Shown: piece after piece, positions 9,051 through 16,235 of the stretch
Position numbering within the stretch: position 1 is the first letter of the stretch
Layout: each line of letters opens with the position of its first letter
The notes under the pieces: generated by a model
Databases searched by the model: none
Told to the model about the DNA's origin: nothing
The model's input: the letters and a program-made list of their open reading frames with translations, nothing else
Translations under genes and position numbers: made by a program
Assembly (NCBI RefSeq): GCF_025980345.1
Contig: NZ_JAPDUI010000002.1
Span: 1 to 64,000, forward strand
Direction: 5' to 3'
DNA length: 64,000 nt
Source of the DNA: Arenimonas sp. GDDSR-1
GTDB lineage: Bacteria > Pseudomonadota > Gammaproteobacteria > Xanthomonadales > Xanthomonadaceae

Positions 9051-10742
9051 CTAGAACTTCGACTTATCGAGGGGGCGTTCCCGGTGCATCAGCGTCCATT
9101 CGGCATGTTCGGCCAAGGCGGCCTCGCCCAGCGTACGCAGGATACGCCGCCGTTCCTCATCGGACCGGCTGCTGTCGAGCCGGCGTTTGGCGGCGTTGAA
9201 AATGCGGGCCATGAACCGGTACTGTTTGATCAGCTCTTTGTCGGCTTTCTTGTAAGCGTAGGCTTCATGCACCGCCGCCGTTACCGACAGCAGCCCCATG
9301 GTGGCGACCATCACGTTCTGCGCCAGGCCATCGATGGCGCGCGCGAATACCGCCAGAACCACGCTGATGCCGATGCCGATCCACAGGCAGGAAGCGGCCA
9401 GCCATTCATTGCGCCGGTGATGGCGGACGCGCTTTTCGGAAGTGGCCGAATAATACGCCAGCTGGCCGGGTGAATCCGAAGTGCCGATCCATTCGCGGAT
9501 GACCGTATCGATGCCATCCAATGAAGGATCCAGCGGTTTGAGCATGCCTTCCAGGCTGGCTGCACGCATCACATTGCGGATCCAGCCCAGCTCCACATCC
9601 TGCTTCTGCAGGAAATTGTCGTGGGCGAAAGCCGGCCGGCCGGTATCGACAATGCCGGCGCGGCGCCAATACGATTGCACGCGCAGTCCTTCAGCAAGGG
9701 CACGGTAATCGATGTACTGGCGATGCCACTCACGCCGTGTGGCAACGCTGTTGATGCCGATGCCGGCCAGGAAGAACAGCAGGAACAGATAGATCATCAC
9801 GTCCTTGGCCATGATGTCCGAGTACATGATGAAGGCATAGCCCATCAGGGCCGCAAGAACGTAGGTGATCAGCAGAATACGGCTGACCCGGCGCCGGTAG
9901 GTCGTCGCCAGCCAGTCGGCGCCGCCGAAGTAAACGCCGATAGGGCAGTCGGTTTTACCCAGGGATCCGGCTTCGAGGATTTCATCACGGTATTGCCGGC
10001 AATCATGATGGTATTCGACCTGTCGGCGGAACATGGTAGCGAAGGATTCCGGTATCCGTTCTGAAGGCTGGGCATCATCGCCCGAGGTCAGCCAACGGCC
10101 TTCGCCATCGAGGTCGGTTTCGCTGCTCTGGCGGCCGGCCGGAATGTGGAAAACCAATGATTCTTCATCGAGGCCCAGGTTTCCCGTGGCGGCTTGACGG
10201 CGGTCGACGGTCCCGGGCAGGGTGCCGTGCAGGTGGTATTCGACCACCTGCGCGGTTCCGCCGAAATGGCCGTTTTCGGAACCATCCCAGAGCGCCAGCA
10301 GGATATGGCAATGGCTGGAGGTGAACATGCCGGCATGGGCATACTGACGGTTGCGGGCATAGCCGCCATGACGGATATCATCCGGACTCCGTGCATCCTG
10401 CAATGCGAGCTCGAGGCAGGCGCATTGCTGCAGCTGCCGGTCGAATTCCGCCAGTTCTTCAGGGTCGTCGAAGTCACTCCGGTAGAGGACAGCCGGTACC
10501 GGCAGGGCGGCGATCACGCGGATGCCGCGTTCCAGCGCGATGCCGGCCACCAGCTGATCGGCGCCGGCCGCCAACGGGCAAAGCACCGTCAGCGGCAATT
10601 CGGGATAATCATGCTCCAGCAGATCGAACAACGCATGGATCTGTTTACGCAGGCGCGGTAATTCAGTGGCCCGCAGGTTACGGTGTCCGGTTACGCCAAT
10701 GACCAGGCCTGCCGTTTCAGCGGTTTGATGAGTTTGAGCCAT
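9051..10742 (-). CDS. SLOG-domain protein with four membrane helices (SLATT-like effector)
   Basis: The N-terminal region (about residues 11-175) has the look of a SLOG/LOG Rossmann-like nucleotide-sensing domain: GVTGHRNL at the first strand, LAAGADQL, and LLALWDG followed by GGTAQVVEYHL. Two helix pairs follow, at about 288-306 / 314-333 and 447-468 / 476-494, each followed by long charged helices ending in YRALAEGLRVQSYW and YRFMARIFNAAKRRL. This matches the SLATT group of two-helix effectors described computationally beside SLOG and SMODS sensors, here apparently present twice. It is the last gene of an operon with a TIR protein. Predicted role: a membrane-permeabilising effector gated by a nucleotide signal. 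Function is inferred only. Confidence 0.72.
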   Translation of the reverse strand: MAQTHQTAETAGLVIGVTGHRNLRATELPRLRKQIHALFDLLEHDYPELPLTVLCPLAAGADQLVAGIALERGIRVIAALPVPAVLYRSDFDDPEELAEFDRQLQQCACLELALQDARSPDDIRHGGYARNRQYAHAGMFTSSHCHILLALWDGSENGHFGGTAQVVEYHLHGTLPGTVDRRQAATGNLGLDEESLVFHIPAGRQSSETDLDGEGRWLTSGDDAQPSERIPESFATMFRRQVEYHHDCRQYRDEILEAGSLGKTDCPIGVYFGGADWLATTYRRRVSRILLITYVLAALMGYAFIMYSDIMAKDVMIYLFLLFFLAGIGINSVATRREWHRQYIDYRALAEGLRVQSYWRRAGIVDTGRPAFAHDNFLQKQDVELGWIRNVMRAASLEGMLKPLDPSLDGIDTVIREWIGTSDSPGQLAYYSATSEKRVRHHRRNEWLAASCLWIGIGISVVLAVFARAIDGLAQNVMVATMGLLSVTAAVHEAYAYKKADKELIKQYRFMARIFNAAKRRLDSSRSDEERRRILRTLGEAALAEHAEWTLMHRERPLDKSKF

Positions 10743-10750
10743 GGTCGCAA

Positions 10751-11161
10751 TTACTTGTTAATGACCCTGGGGTCGCAACTCAGGAGCTCGCCGGTCTGCT
10801 TGTTCCTGAGGTTTATTTGGTAGTAAACATCGGCCGGACCGGTGTTTGCATTGAATATGTTGAGTACATTGCCGTTCCCGCCAGCCGCCTCCCTGAGCTG
10901 ATCCGAACCTGGACCCTTGAATGAGGTCGGTTCGAAGACCAGGTCGTCGCCGTACAACACTTCGACCTGGATCTTCTTGCCGCCTGTTTTTTGCATGACC
11001 TCGACGTTCCCGTACCCATCCGTACCGCCGCTGAATTGGCAGCCGTTGATATTAAGTCCGACTTTGAAGTCCGGCACATTGCCATCCTGTGCGGATAGGC
11101 AGCTTGACCCAGCAATCATCGCCAACGCAAGGCCATGAAGATGAATTTGACTGAGGCGCAT
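10751..11161 (-). CDS. Small secreted protein of unknown function, paralogue of the next gene
   Basis: The 136-residue product has a predicted signal peptide (hydrophobic stretch about residues 9-24, probable cleavage after LSA) and a Gly/Asn-rich mature part likely to be beta-rich. Two cysteines of the mature protein (in NINGCQF and LSCDPRVINK) could form a disulfide in the periplasm. It shares GYGNVE, KIQV and the terminal CDPR-V-IN motif with the 112-residue protein at 11251-11589, so the two are related by duplication. An AAAGGAC Shine-Dalgarno precedes the ATG. It starts 89 bases after its paralogue ends and ends 8 bases before the SLOG gene. I recognise no known family. Confidence 0.75.
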   Translation of the reverse strand: MRLSQIHLHGLALAMIAGSSCLSAQDGNVPDFKVGLNINGCQFSGGTDGYGNVEVMQKTGGKKIQVEVLYGDDLVFEPTSFKGPGSDQLREAAGGNGNVLNIFNANTGPADVYYQINLRNKQTGELLSCDPRVINK

Positions 11162-11250
11162 GTGATGTCCTTTGGATGATGAACGGCGTCGAGGTTCTGG
11201 GATGGCTTGGAATGGGCGGATTGCCGATGGACGGTCCGCGCCGTCATACT

Positions 11251-11589
11251 TTATTGATTGACAATCCTCGGGTCACAAAGCACATCGGGACCGCCGCTGG
11301 AGTCGCCGACGATGACCGTATATTTGACGTCGGCCGATGTTTGGCAATTGTCGTCGATATCGACCCGGCGCTCGTTGCCCTTGATGTCGAAGCTGAAATT
11401 TTCCTGTCCTGAACCCTGGAACTGGACGTCCTTGATGAAGTAGTTTGCGGCGGCATTCAGACTGACATGGATTTTCGAGGGTCCCTGGCCGACTGAGTTT
11501 TCGACATTGCCGTTGCCTTTGTTGCCACCGGAATACTGGTAGTTGCCGTTCTGTACGGATAATGAAACCTGCTGGTCTGAGTTGGGCAT
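11251..11589 (-). CDS. Small protein of unknown function without signal peptide, paralogue of the preceding entry
   Basis: The 112-residue product starts directly MPNSDQQVSLSVQNG, without any hydrophobic leader, so it should stay in the cytoplasm unless exported by other means. It is rich in Gly, Asn and Ser and probably folds as a beta-sandwich. GNGNVE, KIHV and the C-terminal CDPRIVNQ align with the secreted paralogue. The start lies one base after the TIR gene stop, and GGAG in the end of the TIR gene serves as ribosome binding site, so translation is coupled. Function unknown; the position between a TIR protein and a SLOG protein suggests a sensor, ligand or regulator role in that system. 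Confidence 0.75.
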   Translation of the reverse strand: MPNSDQQVSLSVQNGNYQYSGGNKGNGNVENSVGQGPSKIHVSLNAAANYFIKDVQFQGSGQENFSFDIKGNERRVDIDDNCQTSADVKYTVIVGDSSGGPDVLCDPRIVNQ

Positions 11590-11590
11590 C

Positions 11591-13702
11591 TTAGTTCTCC
11601 TTGGAGGGGTTGATGGGTGAAGCGGATGAAACCAAAAATCCGGTCCCGCCAGGGTCCGGAGCGAAACGGGGGTCTTTGTAGCCGGCTTTCGACAATGCGG
11701 ATTCGGTTTCTAAAGCTTTTGCGGCATCGCCAAGATTGATTGCCAGTAGACGGCGTACAGGACTGAAATCAAAAATCCGTATGGTCTGGTTGTCCAGATG
11801 CTTGGCGGTCTCGCCCCAGGTATCCTTCGCCAGGCCGGCTTTGCCATCTGCCATCTGCGCAGAACCAAGAATCAGGGCCGATTTCGCCAGTTCCGCGACA
11901 AGCAGAGGGGATTGCTCGGATTCTTTAAGCAGAACGGCAATCTGGTTGTGGCTCATTTCGGCAGATGCGAGGGCTTCCGCGGTTTTGCCGTTCTGGAGTT
12001 TACGCAGCGCTTTTTCACGATGCATTCCGGAAAGTATGGTTTTATTTTTGGTGTTTGATGGATCCCTTTCAATCAGGGTATTTAATCGGCTGATCAAACC
12101 ATCCAGTTCAGCATCATGACTGCTCGACCAGCCACCACGGGGGATCATCGACAGACGTAGCAATTCGGCCTTGTGCAGCACCTGAAGCCAGTCGGCATTG
12201 TTCGGATCCTTCTGTGTCAGCATCGAAAGGATTCTCAGGGATTCCGCATTGAGGCGCTTTGCAGAATCGACATCGCCGATATAGAGTTTCGCATCCGTCT
12301 GGAATGTCAGGTTGGAGGCAAAAGTGAAAGTTGCACGCGCATTTTCATCTTTCAGGTAAATGGGTCGGAGCAGTTTCGCGATTTCGGTAAAGGCCTCATC
12401 GCTTCCGGCGAGATCGCCAAGGTCCATCTTGCTCGAACCGATCCAGGACCAGGCCTCGGCAAGGCTGTAGGCGAGTTCGACATCTTCTGGATTCTTTTTC
12501 AGCTCTTCGGCATTGATGTCGCGGCTTCGGATGAAATTATCGAGTGCTTCACGTGTATTTCCGCGCGCACGCGCCAGGCTGCCGAGATTGGAATACGCGT
12601 AGGACAGCTCCATGTTGTAGACCGAGTTGCCTGGGTCGCGTGCGAGCAGCTCGCGGCTATGCTGCATGTATTTGTTGAATGCATTTTCCGCGAGTTTCAG
12701 GTCGCCCCGTTCCCAGCCGACCGCGCCGACCCAGAATTCGGCCTGGCCGAGTTCGAACAGATTGTCATTGCTTTTCGGGTCGGCTTTGTAAAGGGCCTGC
12801 ATTTGTTTAAGCGATTCCTCGAAGGCGGTCAGGGCAGCTTTCAGATCGCCTTTCGATTTGCGGACTTCGCCGATCTGGTGCAGGGCCTTGCCGCGCTCAC
12901 GCAGTTCCTTGGGGGTGCCTCGGTCGCCGAGCGTTGCGAAATAATTCATGGCCTGGTCGCCGATGGAATCCAGGATTTCGAGCTTGCCGATGGGCTCAAG
13001 CCGTTCACGCAGGTCGCCGAGCATGAAGCCGATCAGGTTCTCGGCCTGGCTGCGGCGTATTTCCGATTCGCGTTTGGCATTCAAGGCGTAGACTGCCAGG
13101 CCGATGGTCAGTACCGAGATGAAGATCGCGCCGGCGGCCACGATCGACCAGAATCGGGCCTGTCGCTGGGCATCCCGGCGTTTGAGGTCATCAACGCCGA
13201 CATCGAGCAGGCCTGCCGCGATTTTAAGCATCGCATTGCGTTTTCCATCCCCGCCCGGGGCGGCATCGGCGGCCAGAGGCTCATGAATGATGTTGCCGTT
13301 TTCATCCTGCAGAATGGCCGATGGAAATGCGCAGTCCGATGCGTGCGGATCCGGACTGCCGGCGACCAGCAGACAGAAAATGCGGTGACCCCGGCCGGAG
13401 GCCCGGAAGCGGCGGATTTCCTCATTGACCCAATGCGAGGCGCGTGCCGCTGGGGAGCAGATCACAATTAGCGCATCCGAGTCATCCATTGCTTTGCGGA
13501 TCGATTCGGAAAGGTCGCCGCCGGAAGCCAGTTCATCGCGGTCACGGAACACCGGAAACAGGCGGGCGGGGAGTTCAGGTTTGCTCTGGCGAAGCGATTT
13601 CGGCAGCCGGTAACCTTCCAGCGCACGCTGAAGCCAGCGCGCCCAGGCCTCGTCGCTGTGGCTGTAACTGATGAATGCCCTGTAATGCCGTTGAACCGCC
13701 AT
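11591..13702 (-). CDS. TIR-domain / transmembrane / TPR-repeat protein
   Basis: The 703-residue protein starts with a TIR domain (about residues 5-150): YRAFISYSHSDE, FRDRDEL in the BB-loop region, DALIVICSP, and SHWVNEEIRRF, where Glu94 or Glu95 is at the position expected for the NAD-cleaving glutamate. One membrane helix (about 184-206) follows, then a long array of TPR-like helical pairs (about 215-660). With the TIR domain in the cytoplasm the TPR array would be periplasmic. It is the first gene of the operon with the two small proteins and the SLOG protein and is divergent from lexA. TIR domains of bacterial defence systems degrade NAD or make cyclic ADP-ribose signals; activity here is inferred. 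Confidence 0.85.
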   Translation of the reverse strand: MAVQRHYRAFISYSHSDEAWARWLQRALEGYRLPKSLRQSKPELPARLFPVFRDRDELASGGDLSESIRKAMDDSDALIVICSPAARASHWVNEEIRRFRASGRGHRIFCLLVAGSPDPHASDCAFPSAILQDENGNIIHEPLAADAAPGGDGKRNAMLKIAAGLLDVGVDDLKRRDAQRQARFWSIVAAGAIFISVLTIGLAVYALNAKRESEIRRSQAENLIGFMLGDLRERLEPIGKLEILDSIGDQAMNYFATLGDRGTPKELRERGKALHQIGEVRKSKGDLKAALTAFEESLKQMQALYKADPKSNDNLFELGQAEFWVGAVGWERGDLKLAENAFNKYMQHSRELLARDPGNSVYNMELSYAYSNLGSLARARGNTREALDNFIRSRDINAEELKKNPEDVELAYSLAEAWSWIGSSKMDLGDLAGSDEAFTEIAKLLRPIYLKDENARATFTFASNLTFQTDAKLYIGDVDSAKRLNAESLRILSMLTQKDPNNADWLQVLHKAELLRLSMIPRGGWSSSHDAELDGLISRLNTLIERDPSNTKNKTILSGMHREKALRKLQNGKTAEALASAEMSHNQIAVLLKESEQSPLLVAELAKSALILGSAQMADGKAGLAKDTWGETAKHLDNQTIRIFDFSPVRRLLAINLGDAAKALETESALSKAGYKDPRFAPDPGGTGFLVSSASPINPSKEN

Positions 13703-13796
13703 GCCTTTACTGATCCCCTCGGCCCCCTTGCCTTGGCTAATACTACCCTTGAATCAAATGCTTGGGGTTTAATCAGGAATTATTCTTGCAAAGGGC

Positions 13797-13833
13797 TTGA
13801 CAGGCCGTAATTTGTTAGTAGTATTACTACTAA
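13797..13833 (+). promoter_or_regulatory. lexA promoter with overlapping LexA operator
   Basis: TTGACA at 13797-13802 and TAGTAT at 13819-13824 are separated by 16 bp. The perfect 19-bp palindrome TTAGTAGTATTACTACTAA at 13815-13833 covers the -10 element and the first base of the lexA ATG. It contains TTAG-N6-TACTA, the LexA-binding form known from Xanthomonas and Xylella. LexA should therefore repress its own gene by blocking RNA polymerase. Confidence 0.9.
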
Positions 13834-14489
13834 TGGACATTTCAGACAACCAACAAGCCATACTTGCCTTCATTGCCCAATGCATCGAGGAGCAGGGCGT
13901 GCCGCCCTCCCAGACCGAAATCGCCAACGCGCTCGGCTTCCGTGGCGTCCGTGCCGCACAATACCATTTGGACATTCTCGAACAAGCCGGATACATCCGC
14001 CGCCTGCCCGGTCAGGCCCGCGGCATCCGCCTGTGCCACCCGCAATCCGATGAGGATGTGGAGATTCCCCTGCCTCGAACCCGGGTGGAATCGGCCAGCG
14101 ATGCCCTGCGTCTGCCCGTTTTGGGGCGGGTGGCGGCCGGCCTGCCGATCGGTGCCGATATTCCGTCGGATGACTTCGTCCTGCTCGACCGCGCCTTCTT
14201 CTCTCCGGCGCCCGATTACCTGTTGAAGGTGAAGGGCGATTCGATGCGCGATGACGGCATCTTCGACGGCGATCTGGTCGGCATTCATCGCACCCAGCAG
14301 GCCCTGTCCGACCAGATCGTGGTGGCCCGCATCGATGATGAAATCACCATTAAACGCCTGAAAATCGGCAAGCATGGCATTCGCCTGATGCCGCGCAACC
14401 CCGATTTCAAGCCGATCGAGGTTCGCCCGGACCAGGACTTCGCCATCGAAGGTCTTTACTGCGGATTGATCCGCCCTTCCGGAAAATGA
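13833..14489 (+). CDS. lexA: SOS-response repressor and self-cleaving protease LexA
   Basis: LexA represses DNA-damage genes until RecA filaments trigger its self-cleavage. The 218 residues comprise an N-terminal winged helix (recognition helix near PSQTEIANALGF, residues 25-36) and a C-terminal S24 peptidase domain. The cleavage pair is Ala102-Gly103 in RVAAGLPIG; the catalytic dyad is Ser137 (in KGDSMRD) and Lys174 (in ITIKRL). ATG 13833 is chosen because it matches the family N-terminus; the transcription start predicted from the -10 element lies at about 13831, so the mRNA may be leaderless. recA and recX follow. The HTH differs from E. coli LexA, in line with the TTAG-N6-TACTA operator. 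Confidence 0.97.
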   Translation: MDISDNQQAILAFIAQCIEEQGVPPSQTEIANALGFRGVRAAQYHLDILEQAGYIRRLPGQARGIRLCHPQSDEDVEIPLPRTRVESASDALRLPVLGRVAAGLPIGADIPSDDFVLLDRAFFSPAPDYLLKVKGDSMRDDGIFDGDLVGIHRTQQALSDQIVVARIDDEITIKRLKIGKHGIRLMPRNPDFKPIEVRPDQDFAIEGLYCGLIRPSGK

Positions 14490-14522
14490 GTACGCCGGTT
14501 TCCGACACCGGATTCCGTGTTT

Positions 14523-14545
14523 GCCTGACAGCGTGCCGGTCAGGC
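14523..14545 (+). other. Hairpin in the lexA-recA gap
   Basis: GCCTGAC (14523-14529) pairs with GTCAGGC (14539-14545) over a 9-base loop. No T tract follows, so it is not a standard terminator. It could stabilise the lexA 3' end or modulate read-through into recA. No LexA operator is visible in this 150-base gap. Confidence 0.4.
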
Positions 14546-14639
14546 ATGCAGCAAGATGATGTTACGGCGGTCTCAGCTTCTGCGACAGCCGTCGATTACG
14601 ATTCAATCACCCCCACGAAACAACCCTGAGGAACCGACG

Positions 14640-15671
14640 ATGGATGAGAACAAGAAACGCGCACTGGCTGCGGCCCTGGCCCAGATCGATAAACAGTTCG
14701 GTAAAGGCACGGTCATGCTGATGGGTGACAAAAGCATCGAGGCGGCCGAGGTCATCGGCACCGGCTCGATCATGCTGGATCTGGCGCTCGGTATCGGCGG
14801 TCTGCCGAAAGGCCGTGTCGTTGAAATCTACGGTCCGGAATCCTCGGGCAAAACCACGCTGACCCTGCAGACCATCGCCCAATGCCAGAAAGCCGGCGGA
14901 ACCGCGGCTTTCGTCGATGCCGAGCACGCGCTCGATCCGGGCTATGCCCAGAAACTCGGCGTCAATGTCGATGATCTGCTGATTTCGCAACCGGATACCG
15001 GTGAACAGGCCCTTGAAATCGTCGATATGCTGGTGCGCTCGAATGCCGTCGACATGGTCGTCATTGATTCGGTGGCGGCCCTGACCCCGCGCGCCGAAAT
15101 CGAAGGCGAGATGGGCGAAATGCAGGTCGGTCTGCAGGCCCGTCTGATGAGCCAGGCCCTGCGCAAGCTGACCGGCAATATCAAACGCAGCAACTGCATG
15201 GTCATTTTCATCAACCAGCTGCGCATGAAAATCGGCATGATGATGCCCGGCCAGAACCCGGAAACTACCACCGGCGGCAATGCTCTGAAATTCTACGCCT
15301 CGGTGCGTCTGGACATCCGCCGCATCGGCTCGGTCAAGAAGGGCGATGAGATCATCGGCAATGAAACCCGGATCAAGGTAGTCAAGAACAAGATGGCGCC
15401 ACCGTTCAAGCAGGTCATCACCGAAATCCTTTACGGCGAAGGCATTTCCCGTGAGGGCGAAATCCTTGATCTCGGCGTGGATGCCAAGTTCGTCGAGAAA
15501 TCGGGTGCCTGGTACAGCGCGCTTGGCGAGCGTATCGGTCAGGGTAAGGAAAATGCCCGTCAGTACCTGAAGGACAACCCGAAAATGGCCCTCGAGCTCG
15601 AAGCCAAAATCAAAGATAAGCTCAAGCCGGTCATCGTGCCGAAGAAGCCCATTGAAGATATCGAAGCCTGA
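14640..15671 (+). CDS. recA: Recombinase RecA
   Basis: RecA forms filaments on single-stranded DNA, drives strand exchange and activates LexA cleavage. The 343 residues are close to the E. coli 353. The Walker A motif [10 protein letters not shown], the Walker B region [10 protein letters not shown] and loop 2 (about [19 protein letters not shown]) are intact. ATG 14640 follows a GAGGAA Shine-Dalgarno by six bases; an upstream ATG at 14556 would add 28 unconserved residues. recX overlaps the stop codon by one base. The absence of a LexA box directly before recA suggests control by read-through from the lexA promoter or a different operator. Confidence 0.98.
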   Translation: MDENKKRALAAALAQIDKQFGKGTVMLMGDKSIEAAEVIGTGSIMLDLALGIGGLPKGRVVEIYGPESSGKTTLTLQTIAQCQKAGGTAAFVDAEHALDPGYAQKLGVNVDDLLISQPDTGEQALEIVDMLVRSNAVDMVVIDSVAALTPRAEIEGEMGEMQVGLQARLMSQALRKLTGNIKRSNCMVIFINQLRMKIGMMMPGQNPETTTGGNALKFYASVRLDIRRIGSVKKGDEIIGNETRIKVVKNKMAPPFKQVITEILYGEGISREGEILDLGVDAKFVEKSGAWYSALGERIGQGKENARQYLKDNPKMALELEAKIKDKLKPVIVPKKPIEDIEA

Positions 15672-16162
15672 TGCGCAGAAAAGTTTCGGAGCTGCCGGCG
15701 TACCAGCAGGCCATGGGTCTTCTGGTACGCCGCGAGCATTCGAAGCGGGAGTTGAAGCAGAAGCTTCGACAGCGCGGCAAGGAGGACGGCGAAATCGACA
15801 CCGCGCTGGAAACCCTGTCACGGCAGGATTTCCAGAATGACGAGCGTTTTGCCATGGCCCTGGCGCGATCTAGGCAGGCCGCGGGATACGGTCCGGTCCG
15901 TATCCGGGCCGAAATGGCCCAGCACAGCCTGGCAGCCGAGATCATCGCTGAGGCCATTGCCGCACTGCCAGTTGATTGGCTGGAAACCGCCCGGAGCCTC
16001 GTCGCTCGGCGCTATCTGCGCAAAATCCAGACGGACCCGGCACAAAGCCGGAAAGCCGTTGACTTCCTGCTCCGGCGCGGATTTGAGCAAAAAACCGCCT
16101 ACAGTGCCGTAAAAATCACGGAATGGCCGGCGGAGCCGGATTTAATCGACGAAAGTCCCTAA
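15671..16162 (+). CDS. recX: RecA inhibitor RecX
   Basis: RecX binds within the groove of RecA filaments and blocks strand exchange and co-protease activity. The 163-residue protein is almost entirely helical, with the three tandem three-helix units of the family; REHSKRELKQKLRQRG and NDERFAMALARSR are typical RecX segments. Its ATG overlaps the recA stop (TGATG), so production is coupled to recA at a lower level. The length matches E. coli RecX (166). Confidence 0.93.
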   Translation: MRRKVSELPAYQQAMGLLVRREHSKRELKQKLRQRGKEDGEIDTALETLSRQDFQNDERFAMALARSRQAAGYGPVRIRAEMAQHSLAAEIIAEAIAALPVDWLETARSLVARRYLRKIQTDPAQSRKAVDFLLRRGFEQKTAYSAVKITEWPAEPDLIDESP

Positions 16163-16235
16163 AAGCATCGGCAAATGGTTTAAAATCAAGGCGTAGCGGC
16201 ACATTCGGCGCCGCGTTCCACGCTTCAGGTTGACC

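Noticed and set aside
12173-13471. Open frame of about 430 codons antisense to the TIR-TPR gene
   Set aside because: TIR motifs, membrane helix and TPR pattern on the minus strand are coherent; the plus-strand product shows no domain.
14490-14639. LexA box before recA
   Set aside because: No TTAG-N6-TACTA match is present in this gap; only a plain hairpin without T tract was seen.
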